The position numbers were made by a program, and so were the translations under genes. From positions 712,573 to 776,572 of the forward strand of contig JABACO010000013.1 of the NCBI GenBank assembly GCA_013339895.1: a DNA stretch of 64,000 nucleotides, in the 5' to 3' direction. Shown here in pieces: positions 1 to 10,737 of the stretch. Source of the DNA: Ephydatia muelleri (taxonomy: Eukaryota > Porifera > Demospongiae > Spongillida > Spongillidae). Each line of letters begins with the position of its first letter. Within the stretch, counting starts at the first letter, position 1. A model generated the notes under the pieces. It was not told the DNA's origin and ran no database searches. It worked only from the letters and a program-made list of their open reading frames with translations.

Positions 1-19
1 TAATCACTATCTCTTCAAG

Positions 20-1647
20 AGGCCAATCGCCATGATTTTCGAGCGTACTACGGTCTAGGCCACACCTACGAGATCCTGAAGATGCCATATTTTGCCCTCC
101 ACTACTACAAGCAGTCGTTCAAGCTCAAGTGAGAAACAAAGAGAGACATTTCTCTTGTGGACGTGTGTTGACGCGCGATCTATTGTTGCAGGTCGTCAGA
201 TCCCAGGGTACTGTACGCACTGGGGTATTGTTACGACCAACTGGGGCAGGTGGAAGAAGCCAAGAGGGTAAGGGGCATGGCCATTGTGGTGTTAAGTGTA
301 ATGTGTGTGTATGTGTGTATGTGTGTATGTGTGTATGTGTGTGTGTATGTGTGTGTGTGTATGTGTGTGTGTATGTGTGTGTGTGTATGTGTGTGTATGG
401 TGTATGTATGTGTATGTATGTGTGTGTGTATGTGTGTGTGTGTATGTGTGTGTGTGTGTGTGTGTGTGCATGTGTGCACGTGTGCTGTGATCATGCATCC
501 CTTATCACATACACCTAAAGTGCTACAAGAAAGCGATAGCCTATCATGACCAGGAGGGAACTGCTCTTATACGCTTGGCAAAGTAGGAGTCATAACTCAT
601 GTCGTTCATTCCTGCAGCTATAATGTCTTTCTCTCTCCCCCCCCTCTTCACCCTCCCAGATTGCATGCCAGGCTAGGTGAGGGAGACGATGCTGTGAAAC
701 TCTACACCAGATTTGTGGCCCAGGCAGAAACAAGCAAGGTGGAGTGATGGGAAGTGTGTGGGAGTGATGGGGAGTGTGAGGGAGGGAGTGGTGGGGAGGA
801 AGAAGCAGTAAGGGGTAGGTGAGGGAGAGGGGAGGTGGGGGAGAGGATAGGCCTGGGTGATGTCCAGTGTTCCCATAGGTCGGGGTTCACCATCCTGAGG
901 AACAAGGCCCTGCCCACCTGTTCCTGTCTCACTATTATGTGGAGAAGAGGTGCTATGCAGAGGCAGAGGCACACGCCCACAAATCAACGGAGTTTGTTGC
1001 AGTGAGTTTCTGTACGTCTTGTTTTGCCCCTTTGATTCCATGTGTGCGTCCGTGTGCTTGTGTGTATGTGTGCCTGTGTGTGTATGTGTGCCTGTGTGTG
1101 TATGTGTGCCTGTGTGTGTGTATGTGTGTGTATGTGTGCCTGTGTGTGTGTATGTGTGTGTGTATGTGTGCCTGTGTGTGTGTATGTGTGTGTATGTGTG
1201 CCTGTGTGTGTATGTGTGTGTATGTGTGCCTGTGTGTGTATGTGTGCCTGTGTGTGTATGTGTGTGTATGTGTGTGTATGTGTGTGTATGTGTGTGTGTA
1301 TGTGTGTGTATGTGTGCCTGCGTGTGTGTATGTGTATGTATGTGTGCCTGTGTGTGTATGTGTATGTGCCTGTGTGTGTATGTGTGCCTGTGTATATATG
1401 TGTATGTGTGCCTGTGTGTGTATGTATGTGTGCCTGTGTGTATGTGTGTGTGTGCCTGTGCCTGTGTGTGTATGTGTGCCCCTGCCCCTTTGTGTATGTG
1501 TGGGTGTTGCTATAGACACGTGAAGAGGGGCGGTCTCTGCTACATGAGGTCCTAAAACTGAAAGCAGTTGAAGACTCTGTGACCAAGTACAGCATGGAGG
1601 GTGCAGCAAGTGGAGAGTCACCTAACCAAATCTCGCCAATCACTTGA
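20..1647 (+). CDS. CDC23: CDC23/APC8, 3' part, left-arm copy (partial at window edge)
   Basis: This is the C-terminal part of the anaphase-promoting complex TPR subunit APC8, seen in full at 22487-26481. The first exon in the window starts at 20, after the AG at 18-19, and encodes the TPR stretch with [19 protein letters not shown]. The next exon, 192-267, encodes [19 protein letters not shown]. Further exons follow at about 520-587 ([21 protein letters not shown]), 660-740, 880-1000 ([19 protein letters not shown]) and 1515-1647, ending in TGA at 1645-1647. Two introns are filled with GT-rich microsatellites. The upstream exons would lie left of the window. No coding lesion is seen in the visible exons. 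Confidence 0.88.
300..480. repeat. GT/ATGTGTGT microsatellite in CDC23 intron
   Basis: Imperfect (GT)n with interspersed GTAT; mirrored at about 23645-23832 in the right arm with the same interruptions. It lies between the exon ending at 267 and the next exon near 520. Confidence 0.9.
1050..1497. repeat. TGTGTGTATGTGTGCC microsatellite in CDC23 intron
   Basis: About 450 bp of GT repeats punctuated by TATG and TGCC, filling the last CDC23 intron; mirrored at about 22630-23085. Confidence 0.9.
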
Positions 1648-1963
1648 CAGTTTGTTTGACCGGTTTATTCGCAGTGAATATGTTCCTTTTGCTCAGCATT
1701 AGTTATTGAAAAGCGCTTACATTAAAAATTATCGCATGCGCGTATGGGTGTTGTTTTTAACCCTTTGTCTGCCGTTTAGGAGAGGCACGTACCTTGGATT
1801 ATAATCGAAAATAATATACCCATAACATCCGTGAGTGCGAGTTCGCGGTCTTATCGCACATCTCTGTATACCAATTTTCTTTGACAATAGTGGCTTGCAT
1901 GGCGGTGTTGGAGGTCTTTCAATGGCACGGTCAGACTTTTTTTTTTTAAAGAGCATAGTAAAG
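1648..1963. other. Intergenic, CDC23 to ENTPD (left arm)
   Basis: About 316 bp between the CDC23 stop and the ENTPD start, both on the plus strand. It holds an AT-rich stretch and a T run near 1938-1947. No gene or conserved element is recognised. The ENTPD promoter must lie here if the chosen start is right. Confidence 0.6.
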
Positions 1964-4900
1964 ATGACCGTATTTAAACGTGTCGTTTTGAATTGCAGTA
2001 TCTTCACGTCGGTGCGAGCTTTTGGCATGAACACTATTTTTTCACACTTGAAAAAGCTTATTCTCCTAGTGGTTGCTTTGGTGATGGTTGGAATAACTCT
2101 GTGGTATTGGACGGCTCAGACGCGTTATTCTGGTGAGGGGCATCGTTAATCACGGGGGGCCAGGCTCACTCTATTGCCTTTCTCCCCCCACCCGATGTAG
2201 GCAGTAGTACCACCGCTGTGCACAACTACGGTGTAGTGATAGACGCCGGGAGCAGTGGTAGCAAAGTGTACATTTTCCACTGGCCCCCGCACGACGGCGA
2301 CCCCGAGAAGCTGCTGGATATTCAATACCTTCTGGACCCCTATGGTGTTCCTTACACGAAAAAAGTGCAGCCAGGTGCGACAAAGCGACGGTCGGATCGT
2401 GTTTCAAATTGCCTCGTCTCCGTACCTGTATAGGACTACACACTTTCGTATCTACGCCATCAGCTGCGTATGACGGCCTGAAACCTCTGCTGGACTTTGC
2501 GATGGAGCTGGTCCCCGCTGACAGGTACCCAGAGACTCCTCTCTATCTTCTGGGGACAGCGGGGCTAAGGCTAGTACCGGAGGCGGAGCAGAAGAATCTG
2601 ACGAGTTACCTGTACGAGGTCTTGTCAACCATGTATCCATTCCATTTGCCACAAGATAGCATTAGTATCATATCGGGCAAGATGGAAGGTGTGTGTGGAT
2701 GTGCGTTTGGATGTATGTGAATCAGTATACACCTTACCATTTGTTATATGTGTTTGCTCAGGAGTGTTCAGCTGGATAGCTGTCAACTACCTTCTAGGAA
2801 GATTCAGTTCTCATCACGATGGTACTGATGCCTTCTTGTGCCTCGTCACCATAAAGATGGTCTCCTTGGTTACAGGTATCACCACTGTAGGTTCTCTAGA
2901 TATGGGAGGAGCCTCTTTGCAGATAGCATTTGAGATACCTCCTGATGTGAGTACAGTTTGTATGTGCATGTGTGTGTGTGTGAAGGTGTGTGTGTGTGAT
3001 CTCATCTCAGAGGTGGTACAGCTGCTGCTTGCACATCTGATGCATGTGCCTTGTATGGGGCTGGGGACTGGCAAGTACACTACTGTTTGTATGTGTTTCT
3101 AGGCAGAGGTTTCTCCTAGCAACACACTGGAGCTGGACCTTGGCTGTGGTTTTCATGGGAATTCACACAAACATCGTATTTTCCTGGCGACATACCTTGG
3201 GTTCGGTACGAATGAGATATGGAGGAAGTACCAGATGTCATTAGCCGACCTTGATATGGAAAGGTTCGTGTGCTCCTGTGTGTGCATGTGTAGGTGTTGT
3301 GTGACCTGCTGCTGTGTGCATGTGACCTGTAGTGTGACCTGCTGCTGTGTGCATGTGATGTGATCGTTCAATGTCCCAACAATGTGTGGTTTACGATTGT
3401 GCCATATGCCTCCTCCCCCCCCCCCCCCATTCCCACAGCGATGGGAATACCACAGTTCTGGTCCCCAGGATGACCATCAACACACCCTGTCTCCCCCCTG
3501 ACCTGACAGAGAACGCCACACTTGGGGACTATCCCGTAAAATTGAAGGGTGTGGGCAACTTCTATGGCTGCAGGAGGGCACTGAGGCCCCTCCTCCATAC
3601 AAACCAGGCCACACATCCCTGTTTTGATGGTTCGTGTTCGGACAGCTTCCTCAGTCCCCCCAGTGTGGAGTACCGCCATCTTGAGTTCTATGGTTTGTCG
3701 GAGTTCTGGTACTCGATGCATGACCTGCTGCTGGTTGGGGAAGATTACAGCAGAGCTGATTTTGAGAGAGCCGCAAAGGTGAATGGGGATAAGGGAGGAG
3801 GTTGAAGGAGGGAGGGTGGTGTGGAGGAAAGGTGATGTGTGTGGGTGGGAGGATGATGTAAAGGTGTGGAGGGGAGGGTGATGTGAAGGTGTGGATGGGA
3901 GTTGATGTGAAAGTGTGGATGGGAGGTGGGAGGGAAGGTGTGGATGGGAAGGTGTGGATGGGAAGGTGTGGATGGGAAGGTGTGGATGGGAAGGTGTGGA
4001 TGGGAAGGTGTGGATGGGAAGGTGTGGATGGGAAGGTGTGGATGGGAAGGTGTGGAGGGGTGCTGGGAAGGTGTGGATGGGAGTTGATGTGAAGTGTGGA
4101 TGGGAGGTGGGACGGGAAGGTGTGGATGGGCAGGTGTGGATGGGAGAGTGATGGGAAGGTGTGGATGGGAGGGTGATGGGAAGGTGTGGATGGGAGTTGA
4201 TGTGAAGTGTGGATGGGAGGTGGGAGGGAAGGTGTGGATGGGAAGGTGTGGATGGGAGAGTGATGGGAAGGTGTGGATGGGAGAGTGATGAGGTGTGGAT
4301 GGAGGGTGGGGGAAGGTGTGAGGAGGAAAGGTCAACGTGTATACATCTCATTAACTATAGGGGTTTTGCGAAACGAATTGGAAGACCCTTCTAAGCAGAT
4401 TCAGAAATAACCTGTACCCAACGGCTGACATTTATCGTATGAAGTAAGTAGTAAGGTGTTCTTCCAGCTTCTGACCCTCATGTGTCTACTCCTCTCCCTT
4501 CCCCCTCACCCCACCAAGGTCACAGTGCCTAAAGTCCTCCTGGCTCTCTCTAATCATCCATGATGGCTTTGGGTTTCCTGGCAACTTCTCAAACTTGCAT
4601 TCTGTCTCCTACATCAATGGTCAACGTGTTCAGTGGCCTCTGGGAGCCATTCTTCACCACACTCGATTCCTGCCATTGAGGTGAGAGTCCTGGAATATCC
4701 AGCAATATCCAAGCTAAGTATCCTGTTAACAGGGAGATCCAGCAGCAGACACGTAACCTGCACTCTGTGCTGAGCTCTGGTGGGGGCGTGGCCTTCCTGC
4801 TACCCTGCCTTGTGGTCATCATAGTAGCCGTGATCCTGCTTGCATGCAGTTGCCGTGACCGCCGCCAGCACCTGCCCAGGAGTATGTCTGTGGCTTCCAT

Positions 4901-4973
4901 CAGCAGAGTCACACAGACACTCCTAGGAAGATCCCAGAGTGTGGGAAGGCTGTCAACTATTGCCCCTGCATAA
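1964..4973 (+). CDS. ENTPD4: ENTPD4/7-type Golgi/lysosomal apyrase, left-arm copy
   Basis: Nucleoside tri/diphosphate hydrolase of the GDA1/CD39 family, of the two-transmembrane endomembrane type. The chosen start at 1964 gives a short cytosolic tail and one membrane helix ([16 protein letters not shown]); ATG 2028 is an alternative. Apyrase region 1 is [15 protein letters not shown] (about 2235-2275) and region 4 is [14 protein letters not shown] (about 2893-2935). Further exons give [105 protein letters not shown] and a C-terminal helix ([20 protein letters not shown]) before a short serine-rich tail; TAA is at 4971-4973. Conserved blocks match ENTPD4/ENTPD7 better than the surface CD39 group. 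This copy keeps NFYGCRR in frame, unlike the right-arm copy. Whether it acts as ENTPD4 or ENTPD7 cannot be decided. Confidence 0.9.
3883..4325. repeat. 14-bp minisatellite in ENTPD intron (left version)
   Basis: Tandem array with unit AAGGTGTGGATGGG, most regular at 3945-4060 and then degenerate with GTGATGGG insertions. The corresponding right-arm intron (19810-20290) has a visibly different internal structure. Confidence 0.92.
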
Positions 4974-5124
4974 TCATTTCTGCCTGTACACATCTGCCAT
5001 ATTTATATCATGACTGTTCAATATTTTTATTTCAAATTCTCATAATTAATTTCTTTTTTTTTTCTTTTGAGAACAGAAAAAAGGAACAAAAGATGAGAGT
5101 TATAAGAGCAGCCATGATGGCCCC

Positions 5125-7358
5125 TCACACTGGGATGGCTCTGGGCTTATCCTTGTGGTTTAAAATGTTGTCCCTCTCCCATCCTATCCCATCATGGTGT
5201 GGTGAATGACCAGAGGGAAGGAGGATGTTACGAAGAAAGGATCTGTTGTGTGGAGATGAGGAGAGTGAGTGGAGATGAGGGAAGTGTGTGGAGATGAGGG
5301 AAGTGTGGAGATGAGGGATGAGGGAAGTGTGGAGATGAGGGAAGTGTGTTGGAGATGAGGGAAGTGTGTGGAGATGAGGGGAGTGTGTGGAAGTGAGGGA
5401 GTGTGTGGGGATGAGGGAAGTGTGTGGAGATGAGGGAAGTGTGTGGAGATGAGGGAAGTGTGTGGAGATGAGGGAGTGTGTGGAGATGAGGGGAGTGTGT
5501 GGAAGTGAGGGAAGTGTGTGTTGGGAAAGTGAATGCTGGAGAGACCCTCTCATTAACTCGCCTTCCATTAACAAGTCCAAGGAAGAAAAGCCAGTTGTTG
5601 ATGCAGCCAAAAGAATAGGCGTTGTGAAATTTCTGCATGCATATGTGTACGTGAGTGTAATACCGTGCTTTCATTTACCCAGCACGTACCTTTCCTTCTT
5701 TTCTCAGTTTCATTGCCTCTCTCTTGTTCAAGTAGAACTCTATAGTTGTCTCACTGACTGAGATCAGGAACAGATGCCATCCCCCAAGAATGGAGAGGGC
5801 CACAGTCACGCCCACACAGATGAAGAAGACCATTATCACAAGGCCACTTTCGTTCCCCACAGGTGGTCCTGCCTCAATGGCTGTCTCCATAGTTCCCCTC
5901 TTGGTTTCATGTGTGTGCGTGTGTTTTATAGTTGCAAGTGTATGTGTGCGTGTACATGTATGTGTGTGTGAATGTGTGTGCATGCATGTGTGTGCATGTG
6001 TATGCATGTGTGTATGTGCATGTGTGTGTGTGCATGTGTGTGTGCATGTGTGTGCATGTGCATGTGTGTGCATGTGCATGTGTGCATGTGCATGTGTGCA
6101 TGTGTGCATGTGCATGTGTGCATGTGCATGTGTGTGTGTGCATGTGCATGTGTGTGTGCATGTGTGTGTGCATGTGTGTGTGTGTGCATGTGCGTGTGTG
6201 TGTGTGCATGTGCATGTGTGTGTGCATGTGTGTGTGCATGTGTGTGTGTGTGTGTGTGTGTGTGCATGTGTGTGTGTGTGTGTGCGGTGATGACACATAC
6301 ACATTGCATACATGTATGTGATGGTGGAAGGACTGAAGCAATATTATTTTAATTTAAAAGTACAAGCTTACCAATCCAAAGTTTCCAAGGAAAGACAAGA
6401 AAGATTCCTACAGGGTGTTAAGACGTGGCGCTGATGTGGTGTGCTTACCACACTTTCTTCACCTCAACACGCCACCACTCACACTGTTAGCACTCTCAAT
6501 TCCGTGCCTCCCCCCTCCCCCGTCCCAATGTCCCCTCGAACTCACGGAGGTGGTATTGAGCAGGACCAGAACTCTGGCCCACTGAGTGTGGATGACAAAG
6601 GCTGTGCCCAGCCACATGTAGATGATGAAGAACATGAAGTAGCGATGGTTGTAGTGTCCGATGCAGTTGAACATCCAGGCTGCCAGCCACAGGGCAGGGC
6701 ATGGAATGTTGGTATTTGCACATCGTGGGATCACAGTACAGCAAAGGTTCGCACACACTTACGGCAGTGGTGGTCCATTTTTAGAACGCATCTGTTCCGT
6801 GCGTGAAGGAGAGCAGGAAAAAATATTGAAAAGGAGCACAGAAGAGGGGTAGGATGGAGGAGTGGGGAGGAGAGGGATTGGGGAGGTGAGGGAGGAGCAA
6901 GGAGAGAAGGGAAGAAAGGACAAGGGTTAGATGAAATTGAGATAAGGTAGAGGGAAGAGTAAACTTGAAGGAGATTGTCTTGCCTGTTACAAATTCTACA
7001 GTGATGTGCTCTGGGTGGTTTAGGACACTCGCCTTTAGTCCAAACACACACAACAGTGATGTCAGGTTGTGCAAAGTAAGATGACTTACACTTGTTACAG
7101 TAGGTCCATCCTTTCTTCAGCTCTGCCCTCTCAGGTTGGAAGCCTGAAATCTACCAACACCCCCCCCCCCCCCCCCCCCCCCCCCCCACCATTCACGCCA
7201 AGCACACATACAATACATATACATCATTCCCCCCTGCAACAGGCAAACACTACATGCACCATACACAGTGTGTGTGTGTGTGTGTGTATGTGTTTGCATG
7301 TGTGTGTGTGTGTGTGTATGTGTTTGCATGTGTGTGTGTGTGTGTGTATGTGTTTGCA

Positions 7359-7389
<31 letters not shown>

Positions 7390-7857
7390 TTGCATGTGTG
7401 TGTGTGTGTGTATGTGTTTGCATGTGTGTGTGTGTGTGTATGTGTTTGCATGTGTGTGTGTGTGTGTGTGTATGTGTTTGCATGTGTGTGTGTGTATGTG
7501 TGTGTATGTGTTTGCATGTGTGTGTGTGTGTGTGTGTGTGTGCATACTGTTTTAATAGATCAACAATAGAACATTGTCCAAGCATTATTGATAATTGGTT
7601 AATTCTAAATCACACTAACCAAAGACTTTGAATCAAAATCTAATCAACTTTAGGCAGTACACCACAAATCTGAACTTGATTTTATGTCCCTTAAAATAAT
7701 TGAATGTTTAACTGTATTTACTTACACCAACATGCAAATGTTTGATGCACAAAAGGCTGCAAACTACCTACTCTCCTCCTCCCCTCCAGCCACTCCCCCA
7801 CACACACACCACTCTCCTCCTCTCCTTCAGCCATCCCTCCTCCTCCTCCCCTCAGCC

Positions 7858-7888
<31 letters not shown>

Positions 7889-8471
7889 ACACACATATTC
7901 TAACCTTCGGCGCCCATCCAGGGCTTGTGTAGACACCTTTGAAGTAATGATAACAGATATTGACCAGCAAATAGTGTCCGTAGGTGATGTACACAGTGAA
8001 CGTCAGCGGGTGGTACGTCCTCCACATATAAGGCACCAAGTACAAGTACATTGTACCAACCACAGTTGATATTCCCAGCAGTACCAAGAAAAAGCACACC
8101 TGCAACGAAACACGATAATGGAGGGAGGTTTGCTTTCGTTGATGAAGCAACTATATCGTGGACTCCCTACAGCGATGGGGAAAAGGTACGATCCAACTAA
8201 CCAGGGTAAAAAAAAAGTCGCGCAGACATCAGTTTTTACTTAGGTCAGTAATTACACGCTACGACTACCATTCCTTGCTATGACTTACTAATCCGACTAT
8301 CCACACACTTCTTTCACAGTATTCCATACAAGGTTCGAAGAAAGCGCCAGACCACTCGCAATAACGGCCGCTTGGAGTTCTCATGAGAGAAAGAGCGGGC
8401 AGACATAGCCTTCTGAGAGGTCTGAAGGTTCTGTTCAGCCCAAAGGTGGCGTTTCTGCAAATAGCCCGCAT
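5125..8471 (-). CDS. ZDHHC16: ZDHHC16-type palmitoyltransferase, left-arm copy
   Basis: Mirror copy of the gene at 15693-19024: DHHC-family protein S-acyltransferase with membrane helices around a cysteine-rich domain. ATG is at 8471-8469 and the stop at 5127-5125. All exons of the right copy are present in the same order: N-terminal exon 8471-8285, membrane exon about 8100-7908, zinc/DHHC exons near 7133-7080, 7045-6998 and 6803-6775, HYNHRYFMFFIIYMW near 6690-6560, a membrane exon near 5890-5690, and FGCINNWLFFLGL plus the last exon near 5620-5125. It is convergent with ENTPD, whose stop lies about 150 bp away. I see no coding lesion; differences from the right copy are in microsatellite and homopolymer lengths. 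Confidence 0.87.
5236..5525. repeat. 19-bp minisatellite in ZDHHC16 intron (left)
   Basis: Units of GAGATGAGGGAAGTGTGTG with length variants, running up to the 3' splice site of the last coding exon; mirrored at about 18625-18905. Confidence 0.88.
5935..6286. repeat. GT/GCATGTGT microsatellite in ZDHHC16 intron (left)
   Basis: About 350 bp of alternating purine-pyrimidine sequence (GTGTGCATGTGT); mirrored at about 17865-18215. Such sequence can adopt Z-DNA; that is general knowledge, not shown here. Confidence 0.88.
7161..7545. repeat. Poly-C tract and GTTTGCATGTGTGT array in ZDHHC16 intron (left)
   Basis: A run of about 27 C is followed by (GT)n blocks separated by ATGTGTTTGCATG. In the right arm (16616-16990) the G run is shorter (about 20), as expected for slippage or sequencing error. 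Confidence 0.88.
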
Positions 8472-8517
8472 CCTCCCTAAACAATAATTAATAATTTCGG
8501 AGAATAACTACTGCACA

Positions 8518-9092
8518 TCAATCAATCAGTACAGGCGCCACTTTTTTGTATATTCATCTGATACATAGCCCTTCATTTCGTCTTTCGTCACCCAGACATA
8601 ATCGTCCCAATTCACTGTTATCTACCACAACATTTCCCGACAAGTACTGCGCTTTGATGAAGAACACCTGTAAAAGAACAATTGAAACAATTTGTCTCTA
8701 TAGTAAAGCACATCTCACTTTTGAACCAATCAGTCCCGCCGGGGAAGGTGCGGGATTCAAATATGAGAAGTAGAGCGCGGGGGCACCGCTGAGAAATTTG
8801 ACATTCAGCCCGCTGCCACATTCTTCACGAAGCTCCCTAACGGCCGCCTATGAAATAGAGCGAGAAACCAAAAGATAACGAACGCATATACACAAACCAC
8901 AGTTGCAGAAACTGGCCTGATACCTGTGCCAGCGACTCTTCTTCTCAGCCCGCCCTGGGGCATCTGCCAAGCGTGCTCCTGTCTGGCCTTCTTCACCAAC
9001 AAGTACAACACACGGTCCAGCTTCCGGTGCAACGACTTCTTGTCGTCGCTTAAGTCTGCAAGAGTCTCCCCTCGGCGCTGGTCGGAACTGCC
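8518..9092 (-). pseudogene. MRPL46: MRPL46 3' exons, left arm; truncated by gap and frameshifted
   Basis: Mirror copy of the last exons of MRPL46. The 5' end is cut at the N gap (9092) and the stop is at 8520-8518. Around 8940-8947 this copy lacks two single bases relative to 15217-15235, which changes the reading after QMPQGGL to a different frame. The final exon (VFFIKAQYLSGNVVVDN) is intact. The two losses are in short homopolymers, so assembly error is the likely cause and no decayed gene need be invoked. Confidence 0.8.
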
Positions 9093-10092
9093 NNNNNNNN
9101 NNNNNNNNNNNNNNNNNNNNNNNNNNNNNNNNNNNNNNNNNNNNNNNNNNNNNNNNNNNNNNNNNNNNNNNNNNNNNNNNNNNNNNNNNNNNNNNNNNNN
9201 NNNNNNNNNNNNNNNNNNNNNNNNNNNNNNNNNNNNNNNNNNNNNNNNNNNNNNNNNNNNNNNNNNNNNNNNNNNNNNNNNNNNNNNNNNNNNNNNNNNN
9301 NNNNNNNNNNNNNNNNNNNNNNNNNNNNNNNNNNNNNNNNNNNNNNNNNNNNNNNNNNNNNNNNNNNNNNNNNNNNNNNNNNNNNNNNNNNNNNNNNNNN
9401 NNNNNNNNNNNNNNNNNNNNNNNNNNNNNNNNNNNNNNNNNNNNNNNNNNNNNNNNNNNNNNNNNNNNNNNNNNNNNNNNNNNNNNNNNNNNNNNNNNNN
9501 NNNNNNNNNNNNNNNNNNNNNNNNNNNNNNNNNNNNNNNNNNNNNNNNNNNNNNNNNNNNNNNNNNNNNNNNNNNNNNNNNNNNNNNNNNNNNNNNNNNN
9601 NNNNNNNNNNNNNNNNNNNNNNNNNNNNNNNNNNNNNNNNNNNNNNNNNNNNNNNNNNNNNNNNNNNNNNNNNNNNNNNNNNNNNNNNNNNNNNNNNNNN
9701 NNNNNNNNNNNNNNNNNNNNNNNNNNNNNNNNNNNNNNNNNNNNNNNNNNNNNNNNNNNNNNNNNNNNNNNNNNNNNNNNNNNNNNNNNNNNNNNNNNNN
9801 NNNNNNNNNNNNNNNNNNNNNNNNNNNNNNNNNNNNNNNNNNNNNNNNNNNNNNNNNNNNNNNNNNNNNNNNNNNNNNNNNNNNNNNNNNNNNNNNNNNN
9901 NNNNNNNNNNNNNNNNNNNNNNNNNNNNNNNNNNNNNNNNNNNNNNNNNNNNNNNNNNNNNNNNNNNNNNNNNNNNNNNNNNNNNNNNNNNNNNNNNNNN
10001 NNNNNNNNNNNNNNNNNNNNNNNNNNNNNNNNNNNNNNNNNNNNNNNNNNNNNNNNNNNNNNNNNNNNNNNNNNNNNNNNNNNNNNNNNNNN
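9093..10092. other. Assembly gap of exactly 1000 N
   Basis: The round length, shared with the second gap, indicates an arbitrary scaffold spacer and not a measured distance. Sequence to its left belongs to the inverted-repeat arm; sequence to its right does not. Confidence 0.99.
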
Positions 10093-10382
10093 CATCTCTC
10101 ATCCTCCAGCCGACCCTCCTCCCATCCCTCTCCACCTCCTCCCATCCCTCCCCCATTCCTCCCATACTGTTGTGCATGTAGAATGGAAGAGGCCATCTAA
10201 TAATATGGTTCAGATTTTAGACACTGCAGTTATTGGATCCCATTACAACCTTAGTGGTACATGCCTTATGATGGTAAAAGCTCAGTCACTGATATACACA
10301 CCTGCATTTATGTTCTTAAGTACAAAGAAATAAATAAAAGCCTCTATGGCATTTCCACTTACCTCTCTCCACCCATCCACAG
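10093..10382. other. Contig start, C/T-rich intronic sequence
   Basis: Begins with short CCTCCCATCCCTC-type repeats (10100-10160), then unique sequence up to the splice acceptor at 10381-10382. It is probably intron of the gene whose last exon follows. No other gene is seen. Confidence 0.5.
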
Positions 10383-10548
10383 ACCTGAACATGTCAGGAA
10401 GCCATCATCAGGAGACGCTAGTGGAGACTATGTGGCCTTCCGTCCCCCTCCACCCTCCCCAAGCACACACACACTGGTGGTCCCTGATGATCGCAGCGAT
10501 GTCTCAAGCACAACAGCCCACGAACCCTCCCACGAAACATTTGTGTAA
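10383..10548 (+). CDS. Last exon of an unidentified gene (5' part in gap)
   Basis: A polypyrimidine tract and CAG at 10380-10382 precede an open exon that ends at TAA 10546-10548. It encodes a serine/proline-rich, probably disordered tail beginning PEHVRKPSSGDASGDYVAF and ending HEPSHETFV. The last three residues, TFV, fit a class I PDZ-binding motif (S/T-x-hydrophobic), which hints at a membrane or scaffold protein. I do not recognise the family, and a second open frame exists, so frame choice rests on the clean ending. It converges with UIMC1, whose stop is about 190 bp away. Confidence 0.45.
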
Positions 10549-10737
10549 TAGCCACCACATTGTACAAGGGGAGTTCAAATTCATTTCTCCCCTGCTTTGG
10601 AGCCCTTTGCGCTTGTAGGTTTTTTGGAACTCAATCTGGTAATGTGTTATGTGTGTATTGTCTTGTGGTTCCTGTTTATTTTTGTGTACATGAGAATGAA
10701 CATGATATCAGAAATACCAAACACAGCGGATAAGTTT

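Larger units (their letters stand above)
1..9092. repeat. Left arm of 9 kb inverted repeat
   Basis: This segment is the reverse complement of 15071-24134. Base 1 matches 24134 and base 9092 matches 15071, so the match runs to the window edge on one side and to the N gap on the other. Gene content is identical in mirror order: CDC23 3' part, ENTPD, ZDHHC16, MRPL46 3' part. Differences are microsatellite lengths, one minisatellite block and scattered single-base indels. Because the arm ends exactly where the 1000-N gap begins, it is most likely a redundant haplotype contig; a true palindromic duplication cannot be excluded from sequence alone. Confidence 0.95.

Noticed and set aside
3368-4351. 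Minus-strand 327-codon His/Pro/Ser-rich frame.
   Set aside because: Antisense of ENTPD exons plus the 14-bp array.
1-9092. Inverted repeat as a giant transposon with terminal inverted repeats.
   Set aside because: The arms contain ordinary cellular genes, no transposase, and the left border coincides with a scaffold gap.
8805-10200. Frames spanning the first gap.
   Set aside because: They consist mostly of N; no reading is possible. The same holds for frames over 28609-29959.
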